Origin: Mycobacterium asiaticum DSM 44297
Lineage (GTDB): Bacteria > Actinomycetota > Actinomycetes > Mycobacteriales > Mycobacteriaceae
Assembly (NCBI RefSeq): GCF_000613245.1
Contig: NZ_HG964936.1
Coordinates: 1,043,172-1,107,171, forward strand
Reading direction: 5' to 3'
Length of the DNA: 64,000 bases
Of this stretch, positions 53,824 through 61,666 are shown in pieces. The notes under the pieces were generated by a model. The model was not told where the DNA came from. It ran no database searches and saw only the letters and a program-made list of their open reading frames with translations. The position numbers were made by a program, and so were the translations under genes. Every line of letters starts with the position of its first letter. Position 1 is the stretch's first letter.

Positions 53824-54316
53824 CGTTTGCACCTTCCGGGCTGGAAGTCAATTTGGCCAGCTTGTCCACGGCTTCGGCCACACCGTCGAGGATCGACGCG
53901 TATCCCGTGCAACGACAGAGGTTTCCGGAGAGCTCCTGCTTGATCTGCGCCATCGTCGGCGACGGATTGTCGGCCAGCAGGCACCGCACTGTCATGAGGA
54001 ATCCCGGTGCGCAGAACGCGCACTGGAAAGCGTGCCGCTCCCGCATAGCCTGCTGGATAAGCCCTAAATCGTCTCCGTCGCTAAGCGATTCGACCGTCTC
54101 GACGGTCGCTCCCTCGGCTTGAATGGCCAGCATCAGACAGGAACGGACCGGCTGACCGTCGACCGCGACCGTGCACGCCCCGCAGACTCCGTGCTCGCAC
54201 GCGAGATGCGTGCCGGTGAGCCCGAGGTTGTCGCGAAGCAATCCGGCCAGGGTCGTGCGACCCTCGACCACCGCGCGCTCGTCCCGACCGTTGACCCGCA
54301 GGGTGATCTCCCGCAT
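53816..54316 (-). CDS. Molybdenum hydroxylase small (2Fe-2S) subunit, CoxS-like
   Basis: The 166-residue protein has two 2Fe-2S clusters. The plant-type cluster ligands lie in CEHGVCGACTVAVDGQPVRSC, and the second in QCAFCAPGFLMTVRCLL with SGNLCRCTGYASILDGV. It passes electrons from the molybdenum centre to the FAD subunit. It sits in the order coxM-coxS-coxL, with a one-base stop/start overlap with coxM (TGATG) and 8 bp with coxL. The order and tight overlaps indicate one complex. Confidence 0.95.
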   Translation of the reverse strand: MREITLRVNGRDERAVVEGRTTLAGLLRDNLGLTGTHLACEHGVCGACTVAVDGQPVRSCLMLAIQAEGATVETVESLSDGDDLGLIQQAMRERHAFQCAFCAPGFLMTVRCLLADNPSPTMAQIKQELSGNLCRCTGYASILDGVAEAVDKLAKLTSSPEGANDA

Positions 54317-55212
54317 CAGACACCCGCCCCTTCCGTGGCTCGCGCCGTGGCCCGGGCCACGGCCTCGGCGATCCCGCGCCGGGTGAGCACCCCAGCAACG
54401 TGCGCCCGGTACTCGGACGACGCGTGGTCGTCGGCGCGTGGTTCCAATCCGGCCGACACCACGTGCGCCGCCTCCGCATACAGCGCCGGGCTGGGGGTGT
54501 TGCCGTCGAGCAACCGCTCGGCCTCGGCGACGCGTACCGGCGTGCCGGCTATCCCGAAGAAAGACAACGCCGGTCGCCGCACCAATCCGGCTTCATCGGT
54601 CTCGAGCGTCGTCACCAGCCCCACCAACGCGAAATCACCGTGCCGCCTGCTGATTTCCAGCACCGACCATCCCGCGCGTGGTGCCCATGCGGGGAAGCGC
54701 ACGCCGATGAGCAGCTCATCCTCGGCTAGCGCGGACGACAGATATCCCTCAAAGAAGTCACTCGCATCGACCGTCCGCGCTCCCGCGGGGCCTCGCACGA
54801 TCATCTGCGCGCCGACCGCCAGGGCAACAGCCGGCAGTTCGGCCGACGGATCGGCATGGGCCAGACTCCCGCACACCGTCCCCCGACTCCGGATCGCCCG
54901 ATGACCGATGTACGGCATGGCCCCAACTACCGCCGGCGCCGCCGCGGTCATGGCATCGGATCTCTCGACGCATGCATGGGTGACTGTCGCGCCGACCGAG
55001 ACAGTGCCGCCGTCGTCGATTTCGATCGACTGCAGGCCCTGCACCCTGCCGATGTCGATGAGATGGTCCAGGCGGGTCAACCGCAGGGCGAGGATCGGGA
55101 GAAGGCTCTGCCCACCGGCGAGCACTTTGCCGTCCCCACTGTAGGTTTCGAGCAGTGCGACCGCCTCGTCGACCGTGTCCGGTCGGTGGTAATCGAATGG
55201 CGACATCTTCAC
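54316..55212 (-). CDS. Molybdenum hydroxylase FAD subunit, CoxM-like
   Basis: The 298-residue FAD-binding subunit shows VLAGGQSLLPILALRL (FAD), VGATVTHACVERS, MPYIGHRAIRSRGTVCGSLAHADPSAELPAVALA and the C-terminal DWRRHG-like SRRHGDFALVGLVTT. It takes electrons from the Fe-S subunit. I start at GTG 55212, seven bases after GGAGGGAG; ATG 55206 is in the same frame but too far from the site. On the minus strand a -10-like TAAAAT (55244-55239) would start the coxMSL mRNA near 55232. Confidence 0.93.
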   Translation of the reverse strand: MKMSPFDYHRPDTVDEAVALLETYSGDGKVLAGGQSLLPILALRLTRLDHLIDIGRVQGLQSIEIDDGGTVSVGATVTHACVERSDAMTAAAPAVVGAMPYIGHRAIRSRGTVCGSLAHADPSAELPAVALAVGAQMIVRGPAGARTVDASDFFEGYLSSALAEDELLIGVRFPAWAPRAGWSVLEISRRHGDFALVGLVTTLETDEAGLVRRPALSFFGIAGTPVRVAEAERLLDGNTPSPALYAEAAHVVSAGLEPRADDHASSEYRAHVAGVLTRRGIAEAVARATARATEGAGV

Positions 55213-55402
55213 GGCAGGTCTCCCTCCGGCGGACCTGGATTTTACCGCGATTTGAACGGCAAGTCTCTTGTGTAGCAAATTGCGCGGCGCCGCCTCGAGA
55301 AGACGAGTGACAGTCCGGGCCGCAACCGATAGATTCGATCACCAAGACATTGCCTTGATCAGCCGCGTTGTCTAGTGGATCAGTGCTACCGGAGAGCGTT
55401 AA

Positions 55403-55645
55403 GTGAAGAAACTCAAATTTTCCTTGATCGCCGTTGCAGCAATCCTGCTGATCGCGTTCGTTGTGTGGCCGGTAAAGAGGCAATGTCCTAACGGTCCCTG
55501 TACGACAGCCCCGGACGCCCAGGGTCTGGTCCGCACCTATTACGAGGTGCAACCTCTCGGCGCCGTCGTATTAGAGGATGTCACTGGTCAACACGTCGCG
55601 GTGGCATACAGCTCGGGGTACGACAACAAGAAGTATCGGGGTTAG
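55403..55645 (+). CDS. Small membrane-anchored or secreted protein
   Basis: The 80-residue protein has a single hydrophobic anchor after a basic start (KKLKFSLIAVAAILLIAFVV). The short outer part has two Cys (RQCPNGPCTT), then RTYYEVQPLGAVVLEDVTG. It may be a signal-anchored envelope protein; no family is recognised. A GGAGAG site precedes GTG 55403. The 190-bp gap from coxM holds the divergent coxMSL promoter. Confidence 0.6.
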   Translation: MKKLKFSLIAVAAILLIAFVVWPVKRQCPNGPCTTAPDAQGLVRTYYEVQPLGAVVLEDVTGQHVAVAYSSGYDNKKYRG

Positions 55646-55700
55646 CATTCGGCGGTTTTCCTACTGCCGGACAGCCATCACAGCCAAGTAAGGTCACGGG

Positions 55701-55988
55701 GTGCCAGAGACGACGCCCGAGGGCCACTACATCGTCGTCGATGGCCGTAGGTGGCGTGCCACCGATCCGATGATCCCCGAGGAGCGACGGACGGAGCTGG
55801 TCAGGATTCTGATGGCGTGGCGTCGAGAAGTGCGCCGCACCAACGGAACACCGGAGGAACCGACGGCCCGGGCGGGCGTGCATGCAGCAAAGGTCGCCTT
55901 GGGTGAACGCGGTGAACCCCCATGGTGGGAGCAGACCGAAGAGGAGCGCCGTAACCGGTGGCTTACTGAGGTGCCCGAGCCGAGCTAG
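55701..55988 (+). CDS. Conserved-looking small soluble protein
   Basis: The 95-residue protein is soluble and charged: GHYIVVDGRRWRATDPMIPEERRTELVRILMAWRREVRR, then ARAGVHAAKVALGERGEPPWWEQTEEERRNRW. This pattern recurs in actinobacterial proteins of unknown role, as far as I recall. The GTG at 55701 lies six bases after a -10-like TAAGGT (55689-55694), so it is probably leaderless. It converges with and overlaps the large membrane-protein gene by 26 bp. Confidence 0.7.
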   Translation: MPETTPEGHYIVVDGRRWRATDPMIPEERRTELVRILMAWRREVRRTNGTPEEPTARAGVHAAKVALGERGEPPWWEQTEEERRNRWLTEVPEPS

Positions 55989-58572
55989 GGTCTGCGCTTG
56001 GCCGGGGCCCATTGGCGATCCCACTGAGTTCTGTTAGCGCGTTTTGATATTGGCCGGTACGGGGATAACCACTGTGGGTTTGAATTTCGTAGAGATAGCC
56101 GACTTTGACCACCCGCTCGGCCACTTGATCGATTGGGTTCTCCTCTTCGGCGTAGCTCCAGACGGGGAAGCCGAGGTAATCGGTGCGGCGCCAGAGGCTG
56201 CGCCACCGCGGCCCAGGCCCCAAGCTCCCGTAGACCGAACGACGATGCGGCACCGGCGCGGGCTCGCGCTCCGCGGACCGTTCCCTGGCCCACGGGTCGC
56301 GTGTTCGCAAGTCGGCAGCAAGGCAAGGCGGGCAGCCAAGTACCTTCGGCCCCAAGAGTTCTGGGAAAATCCGGCCGAAGTATGTGCGGAGTTGGCTGCC
56401 GTATGACAGGAAGGCCACGCGATCGCGGTGACCGTCCAGTCGCGGCGACAGGATCACCGCGACCGCGAGCACAGAGCCCAGGCTATGCGCGGAAAGGACT
56501 GCTCTCTCACCCCGCTCCTTCGTGAACCAGTCCGCACAGCGGGCGGCAAGTTCGGGGACAACTCGTTCCGCGTAGCAGGGGGGCGCGAGGGGATGCCCTG
56601 TGCGGGGCAGAAAGCAAATCAAGTCCCAGACGAGGCCCAGCGGTCGGCCGCCCACCGCGGTACCACCGACGGCAAGACCGATCACCAAGACGCCCGTCCC
56701 CGCGAGTGCCCACATGCCGATCGATAGCAACCGGTCAAGGACCACGGCCAACCATGACGATCCCAAGCCCCTAGGAGTGAACGCCCGAACCGACGCGACA
56801 AGAGTCACTGTCATCGCGATCGCACTCAGAACGGCCAGGGCTGCGACGAACTTCTCCGCGCGCTGCGCGAACGCCGCAAACCCCGCCGCGTTGGCGGTCA
56901 TCGGTTGCCTGTCCTCGAGCGCTTTGCGCCCCCGCCATGATTTGGCGAATGCGTATGTGCCGACGGCGAACATCCCAACAATCACCGGTATCACCGATGC
57001 GCCCGCCCACACGTAGGGCAGGGGCACCTGAAGGTCAGGGGCCGAACCCGACACACCGTCCGCCAAGCGGCTCGCGGAATTCTTGCCGTTGAGCCAGTCG
57101 CCGGTGGCCGTCACCACCGCGCTCGACAACAGCATCGCGAAGGCCGCTGCCGTCAACAGCAGCACGCCCGGCCCGCCGCCGTTCCATGCCTCATGCTTGC
57201 ATTTCTGGGCCACCATGCGTCGCACCGCCAGCAGGACACCTAGCGCGACAGCGGCCGCCCCGAGCCACACCGGGAACCACCATCGAATGCCGTTGGCATA
57301 TCCCGAGATCACAACCAGGGCGACGAAGCAGAGTCCCAAACCTGAGGGCAGCCCGTGCCAGGCCGCCTTGACGCTCGGACGCCAAAGCAGAGCAGCCAGA
57401 GCCAAACCCAGCAGGGCAGCGAGCAATAAAGTCGGAGTGAACGCGACGCCCAGCAGCTGCCGCGGCTTGGGGTCGGGCTGGTCACGCCATAGCAATGCCG
57501 CCTGCACGACGAACAAGACGGCGCCCGCCACGACAGGGCCCCAGTCCAGCAGCAAGCGTCGCGATGATTGCCTCGGAACATCCACCGCGTAATCGGATCT
57601 GAAGCCGACGCTGGTAAACGTGAACACCAGGATCGCGATGCCTATCGCTACGACCACAAGTTCGGCGATGACGGTGCCGTCGCCGTGCAGAACTTCTTGT
57701 CGGCAGGCGGCACTAAAGAACCTGTCTCGGCTGCCGCATGACTCACCACGACCGAAGGCGACGTGAAAAGCCGTGCCCGTGGCGATCAAGGTGGCCGTCG
57801 CGGCGACATGCATCCGCGACGTTACCTTGGTGCTCTCCCGGTGCGCCCAGAAACCTTGCGTGGAGAGGATGGGCCATTGCGGCTCCGTAACTTCCGACGC
57901 CTCGGGTTTCTTGAGCGAATCTTCCGGTGTTGAGGGGTCAGGCTGTTCGTAGCGCACCCGCGTGACCGTCGAGAGCATCGCCAACCCGAGGATCAATAAG
58001 ACCGGCACCATGCTCAACACCGCCAGGCGGCGGCTCTGTGTCAGGTCGCCCAGGAAGTCGAGTTGCGACGGCAGGTTCGTGCACAGCCTGGTGGAGTTGC
58101 CGTCGTAGCACTGCACTCCGATGAGGTCGAGTGCGATGGTTGTTGCCGACACCGCCAGCAGCAGTGTCAGCATCAGTCCGGCTATGCGCAGTGAGGCTGC
58201 GCCGCGGCCGTGCCGCCAGCCGTCGCGCCCCGGACGTTGGTCGGGCTCGGGTCCGTCGTCGAATTTCCTCGACCAGTACGCGACATTCACTAGGCCGAAC
58301 GGGATGAGCAGGGCCCAACCAATTCTCGCGATTGCTCCCACAATCCGGCCGATCCCCATGGCCCCACCGACCGAACTGCGAGCCATACCGCCCCAGCTGT
58401 AGGCCTCCAGTTGCGTCGGTGGGTTCGCCTCAGGTGATTTCGGGCGCCAGAAGCTGCCTAGTGCGTCGCCGGCGAACTTCTCGACGTCTTCGCCGGGCAG
58501 GTCGAGCATGCTCTCGGGAGTGGTGTTGTTTATGCCGTGTATGCGGAGTTCGAGTACCGCACGATCTGCCAT
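55963..58572 (-). CDS. Large polytopic membrane protein with C-terminal lipase-like hydrolase
   Basis: The 869-residue protein begins ADRAVLELRIHGINNTTPES, resembling the first strand and oxyanion loop of a lipase, then has roughly ten hydrophobic spans (about residues 75-640) in groups. Near the end, residues 690-705 read AVLSAHSLGSVLAVAV, a nucleophile elbow with Ser697, followed by FLSYGSQLRTYFGR. So the hydrolase fold appears to be split by the membrane region. Catalytic Asp and His cannot be placed with confidence; His in the C-terminal 150 residues are candidates. Substrate unknown. It stands alone on its strand. Confidence 0.7.
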   Translation of the reverse strand: MADRAVLELRIHGINNTTPESMLDLPGEDVEKFAGDALGSFWRPKSPEANPPTQLEAYSWGGMARSSVGGAMGIGRIVGAIARIGWALLIPFGLVNVAYWSRKFDDGPEPDQRPGRDGWRHGRGAASLRIAGLMLTLLLAVSATTIALDLIGVQCYDGNSTRLCTNLPSQLDFLGDLTQSRRLAVLSMVPVLLILGLAMLSTVTRVRYEQPDPSTPEDSLKKPEASEVTEPQWPILSTQGFWAHRESTKVTSRMHVAATATLIATGTAFHVAFGRGESCGSRDRFFSAACRQEVLHGDGTVIAELVVVAIGIAILVFTFTSVGFRSDYAVDVPRQSSRRLLLDWGPVVAGAVLFVVQAALLWRDQPDPKPRQLLGVAFTPTLLLAALLGLALAALLWRPSVKAAWHGLPSGLGLCFVALVVISGYANGIRWWFPVWLGAAAVALGVLLAVRRMVAQKCKHEAWNGGGPGVLLLTAAAFAMLLSSAVVTATGDWLNGKNSASRLADGVSGSAPDLQVPLPYVWAGASVIPVIVGMFAVGTYAFAKSWRGRKALEDRQPMTANAAGFAAFAQRAEKFVAALAVLSAIAMTVTLVASVRAFTPRGLGSSWLAVVLDRLLSIGMWALAGTGVLVIGLAVGGTAVGGRPLGLVWDLICFLPRTGHPLAPPCYAERVVPELAARCADWFTKERGERAVLSAHSLGSVLAVAVILSPRLDGHRDRVAFLSYGSQLRTYFGRIFPELLGPKVLGCPPCLAADLRTRDPWARERSAEREPAPVPHRRSVYGSLGPGPRWRSLWRRTDYLGFPVWSYAEEENPIDQVAERVVKVGYLYEIQTHSGYPRTGQYQNALTELSGIANGPRPSADPSSARAPQ

Positions 58573-58623
58573 CGGACCCCCAGCGCATTGGGTTGATCTG
58601 TGCCGATGCTAATCGCTATCGCT

Positions 58624-58998
58624 TTAGACGATAAGGAGCAGCGCCGAAGTCACGAGCATTACGGCCGCGGTTGACCCGTGAACTGTCCAGGCGACCGCTT
58701 TTGAACCACCGTGGCTTAGCACGATGGCCGTGTCGGCAACCGGAATGACGGTGGCTGCCAATATGATCCAGCCGAGCAACTGGGTCGCGCCGGCAACTAG
58801 CAGGATGACGACGAAGAGCCCCGATGCGATGTCACGGACCCCCTTGACGCTCAGATAGGCGCGGACGCCGGGTTGGTCGAGGTCCGGTAGGACTCCGTAG
58901 CCGGCGGCGGCGACACGCGGCGCGACGATGAATCGGGCGCCGATGAAGACGATTGCCGTCGCTATCACGCCGGCGAGCGTGTAGGCGGTGATGGTCAT
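58624..58998 (-). CDS. DUF4267 small membrane protein
   Basis: The 124-residue protein has four hydrophobic helices: TLAGVIATAIVFIGARFIVAP, GVRDIASGLFVVILLVAG, LGWIILAATVIPVADTAIVL and VAWTVHGSTAAVMLVTSALLLI. The GVRDIASGL motif and length fit DUF4267, an uncharacterised family often beside TetR regulators. ATG 58998 follows AGGAG; GTG three codons upstream is possible. It is transcribed in the same direction as the DUF1772 gene and away from the TetR gene, so both may be TetR targets. Confidence 0.8.
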   Translation of the reverse strand: MTITAYTLAGVIATAIVFIGARFIVAPRVAAAGYGVLPDLDQPGVRAYLSVKGVRDIASGLFVVILLVAGATQLLGWIILAATVIPVADTAIVLSHGGSKAVAWTVHGSTAAVMLVTSALLLIV

Positions 58999-59148
58999 GG
59001 CGTGCACTCCTGATGTCGTCAGCGGATCGGTGCGGAGAATGTCGGGTCGAGCGGACCGGACTGGACATCAGCGATCTGGTCGGGATCGAAACCGGCCATC
59101 GCCGTAGCGAATTCGGGGTTGCTGCTTATGTACTTGCGCGTTACTTGC

Positions 59149-59622
59149 TCAGCTGGTCAGTGCCATGCAGAGAGCAGCTAGTGCCAGGCCTTGCAGCGTT
59201 GCGCGGGCACCGATGATGCGGTCCCACTTCGCTTGCAGCGCACGACCATTCGCCAGCTGTTGGCCGTTGTCGGCGGCGGCCGTGAGTTCTCGATTGATCG
59301 GTGCGCTCACCCGCATGTAGAGCACAAGCCAAGCCAGCAGGAGGAGCAACGCGGCGCCGGCCGCGATCGCCGGTGCCCATTGTGCAGAGACGATGGCCAG
59401 CACGACGGTAGTGGCGGCACCGAGGATTCCGAGCACTCCGGGCACCGGCATCCGCCGGTCTCCGTATCGGTGCACGCTGCCCATGACCCTGACGAGGGCG
59501 CCGTCGTCGACCGCCGCCAGGGCGGGTCGCAACACGATCGCGCAGAACACGTCTGTTCCGTAGACCACGGCGGTGCCGAGTGCCGCGGCAAGCGCGGCGG
59601 CTTGTGTGACTTCTAGGTTCAT
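59149..59622 (-). CDS. DUF1772 (anthrone-oxygenase-like) small membrane protein
   Basis: The 157-residue protein has four hydrophobic segments: TQAAALAAALGTAVVYGTDVFCAIVL, VPGVLGILGAATTVVLAIV, APAIAAGAALLLLLAWLVLYMRVS and ARATLQGLALAALCMALTS. The central NRELTAAADNGQQLANGRALQAKWDRIIGAR with the conserved W-x-x-x-x-x-R fits DUF1772. Some family members are anthrone oxygenases, most are uncharacterised. A GGAG site precedes ATG 59622. It is divergent from the TetR gene with operator-like palindromes between them. Confidence 0.8.
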   Translation of the reverse strand: MNLEVTQAAALAAALGTAVVYGTDVFCAIVLRPALAAVDDGALVRVMGSVHRYGDRRMPVPGVLGILGAATTVVLAIVSAQWAPAIAAGAALLLLLAWLVLYMRVSAPINRELTAAADNGQQLANGRALQAKWDRIIGARATLQGLALAALCMALTS

Positions 59623-59647
59623 CGCTCCATTCCTCTCCATCGACTGC

Positions 59648-59714
59648 TAGCAACGCTAACCCCCAGGATGGTCGCCGTCCATAGCGATGCTATTTTTCCT
59701 ATCGGTGCTAAAGT
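59648..59714. promoter_or_regulatory. Paired TAGC-N3-GCTA palindromes in the DUF1772/TetR divergent gap
   Basis: TAGCAACGCTA (59648-59658) and TAGCGATGCTA (59682-59692, extended to ATAGC-GAT-GCTAT) share TAGC-N3-GCTA and are 34 bp apart, about three helical turns. A -10-like TAAAGT (59709-59714) lies six bases before the TetR ATG, so the second site covers its -35 region. These are likely operators for the TetR protein. Confidence 0.65.
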
Positions 59715-59720
59715 TCAGCC

Positions 59721-60302
59721 ATGGCCATCAGTGATCGCGTCGAGCGGGAGCGGGCCGCCCGTCGACAGCTCATCGTCTCGACGGCCCGCAAACTGGCCGA
59801 AGCCGAAGGCTGGGACGCGGTGACCACGCGTCGACTGTCAACCGAGATCGAGTACAGCCAGCCGGTGCTGTACAAGCACTTTGCGGGCATGGAGAAGATT
59901 GCTGAGGCCGTCGCCGTCGACGGGTTTGGCGAGCTCGCCGACGCGATGCGGGCCGCTCGCCCCGACGCCGGCGCCGGCCCCGACGTCCTGACCCGCGTCG
60001 CGCATGCCTATCTCGATTTCGCCCGGGAAAACCCGGCGGTCTACGACGCGATGTTCACCCGCGCGACCGCTTTACGCTTCGGCGCCGAGGACACACCTGA
60101 CCAGCTGACGGCGGCCTTCGTCGAGTTACGCGACGCGGTCGCCCTGGTCGCCGACGAGAAAGATGCCGACACGCTCACCGAGGTGTTGTGGGCCGCGCTG
60201 CATGGACTGGTCACCCTTGGCCGCTCTGGCCGACTACGGCCAGATCACTTTCGTGAACGACTCGAAATACTCATCGATCAATTCAGCCCCAAAAGGCGTT
60301 GA
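59721..60302 (+). CDS. TetR-family transcriptional regulator
   Basis: The 193-residue regulator has an N-terminal HTH with ARRQLIVSTARKLAEAEGWDAVTTRRLSTEIEYSQPVLYKHFAGMEKI (about residues 12-57), followed by a helical ligand domain of the TetR_C type (RVAHAYLDFARENPAVYDAMF and LWAALHGLVTLGRSGRL). It probably represses itself and the divergent DUF1772 and DUF4267 genes. Its mRNA is likely leaderless, since ATG 59721 follows a -10-like TAAAGT by six bases. Two palindromes upstream are candidate binding sites. Confidence 0.92.
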   Translation: MAISDRVERERAARRQLIVSTARKLAEAEGWDAVTTRRLSTEIEYSQPVLYKHFAGMEKIAEAVAVDGFGELADAMRAARPDAGAGPDVLTRVAHAYLDFARENPAVYDAMFTRATALRFGAEDTPDQLTAAFVELRDAVALVADEKDADTLTEVLWAALHGLVTLGRSGRLRPDHFRERLEILIDQFSPKRR

Positions 60303-60409
60303 GCAATTCGTTGAAGCTGCCACGCGACACCTTTTCGTCGGCATATGCTCCGGTACCGGCGATCGGTTAACCGGGCAGTGCGAATTGCCCTGAGTTCGGG
60401 AGCGGTTCG

Positions 60410-61579
60410 TTGTCATATGTTCTTGCGTTGCCTGAAGTAATGTCCACAGCGGCTACGGACGTAGCCTCGATTGGTTCGGCAATAGCCACCGCGAACCAGG
60501 GTGTTGCGAGTGCCACCACCGAGATATTGGCCGCGGCCGAGGACGAGGTGTCGGCGGCGATCGCCTCATTGTTCTCCGGTCACGGCCGGGGTTACCAGGC
60601 TCTCAGCGCGCAAGCGGCGGCCTTCAACGAGCGGTTTGCGCAGGCATTGACCACCGCGACCAGCGCGTATGCCTCCGCCGAGGCGGCCAGTGCCGCGCCG
60701 TTGGCGGCTTTGGAGAACTTGGTCTTCGGGGTTCAGCAGCTGCCCAGGACACTGGCCACCGGATTCGAATCGCTGCTGTCCTCGCCACAGTCTCCGTTCT
60801 TGGCGCTGGTTGCCAGTGACATTCCACCGCTGTCGTGGCTCGCCGGCAACTCGCCGCCGCCGTTGTTGAATCTGCTTCTCGGACAGACGGTTCAGTACAC
60901 GACGTACGACGGGATGAGCGTCGTTCGGATCATTCCCGCGAATCCCACCGGCGAACACGTGGTCGCCATCCACGGCGGCGCATTCATATTCCCGCCGTCG
61001 ATCTTCCACTGGCTCAATTACTCCGTGACGTCCTACATGACCGGCGCGACATTCGAAGTGCCCATCTACCCGCTGCTGCAGGAAGGCGGCACCGCTCCGA
61101 CTGTTGTTCCGAAGATCGCCGGGCTTATCTCGCAGCAGATCGCGCAATACGGATCTGCCAACGTCAGCGTGACCGGGGACTCGGCGGGCGGCAACCTCGC
61201 TTTGGCGGCGGTGCAGCACATGCTGCAGCTGAATCCCGCCGCTACCGTCCCGTCCTCCATCGTGTTGATTTCCCCGTGGCTGGACGTCGGGACCCGGGGG
61301 ATCGGCAGCGTTTGGGCGGGTGGTCTTCCGATAACCAACTATCAGGTCAGTCCGCTGTATGGATCGTTGACCGGACTGCCGCCGACATATGTCTACTCCG
61401 GGTCGTTCGATCCCCTCGCGGCTCAGGCCGCGATCCTGCAGCAGGCAGCGGCCGTGACCACCGACGCCAAGTTCAACTTCGTCCTGTTCCCCGGCGGGAT
61501 TCACGACTGGGTGCTGCTGACTCCGTTCGGGCTACCGTACTGGCCGCAGATCAACCGGGAACTCGGCATCGCTGCCTGA
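60410..61579 (+). CDS. lipY: PE-domain triacylglycerol lipase LipY
   Basis: The 389-residue protein fuses a PE domain (residues 1-95, ending in the secretion signal YASAE at 87-91) to a hormone-sensitive-lipase-type hydrolase. The oxyanion motif is HGGAF (188-192), the nucleophile Ser258 in GDSAGG, with Asp334 in SFDP and His365 in IHDW completing the triad. The segments [19 protein letters not shown] and [19 protein letters not shown] match M. tuberculosis LipY (PE30), but the PE-to-lipase linker is about 50 residues shorter. It is exported by ESX-5 and hydrolyses triacylglycerol, counterpart to Tgs1. TTG 60410 follows GGGAG. Confidence 0.95.
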   Translation: MSYVLALPEVMSTAATDVASIGSAIATANQGVASATTEILAAAEDEVSAAIASLFSGHGRGYQALSAQAAAFNERFAQALTTATSAYASAEAASAAPLAALENLVFGVQQLPRTLATGFESLLSSPQSPFLALVASDIPPLSWLAGNSPPPLLNLLLGQTVQYTTYDGMSVVRIIPANPTGEHVVAIHGGAFIFPPSIFHWLNYSVTSYMTGATFEVPIYPLLQEGGTAPTVVPKIAGLISQQIAQYGSANVSVTGDSAGGNLALAAVQHMLQLNPAATVPSSIVLISPWLDVGTRGIGSVWAGGLPITNYQVSPLYGSLTGLPPTYVYSGSFDPLAAQAAILQQAAAVTTDAKFNFVLFPGGIHDWVLLTPFGLPYWPQINRELGIAA

Positions 61580-61666
61580 TCATGGAGCCGAACAGCTGCA
61601 CTGCCCAGTAGGCCGCAGTGCGTGGGCCCATATACGAAGGTCCCAAACCCGGCGTGACCGGCCGGC

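Noticed and set aside
55365..55390. tRNA-like GTTGTCTAGTGGATCAGTG before the small gene at 55403
   Set aside because: No cloverleaf, anticodon arm or acceptor stem can be drawn around it.
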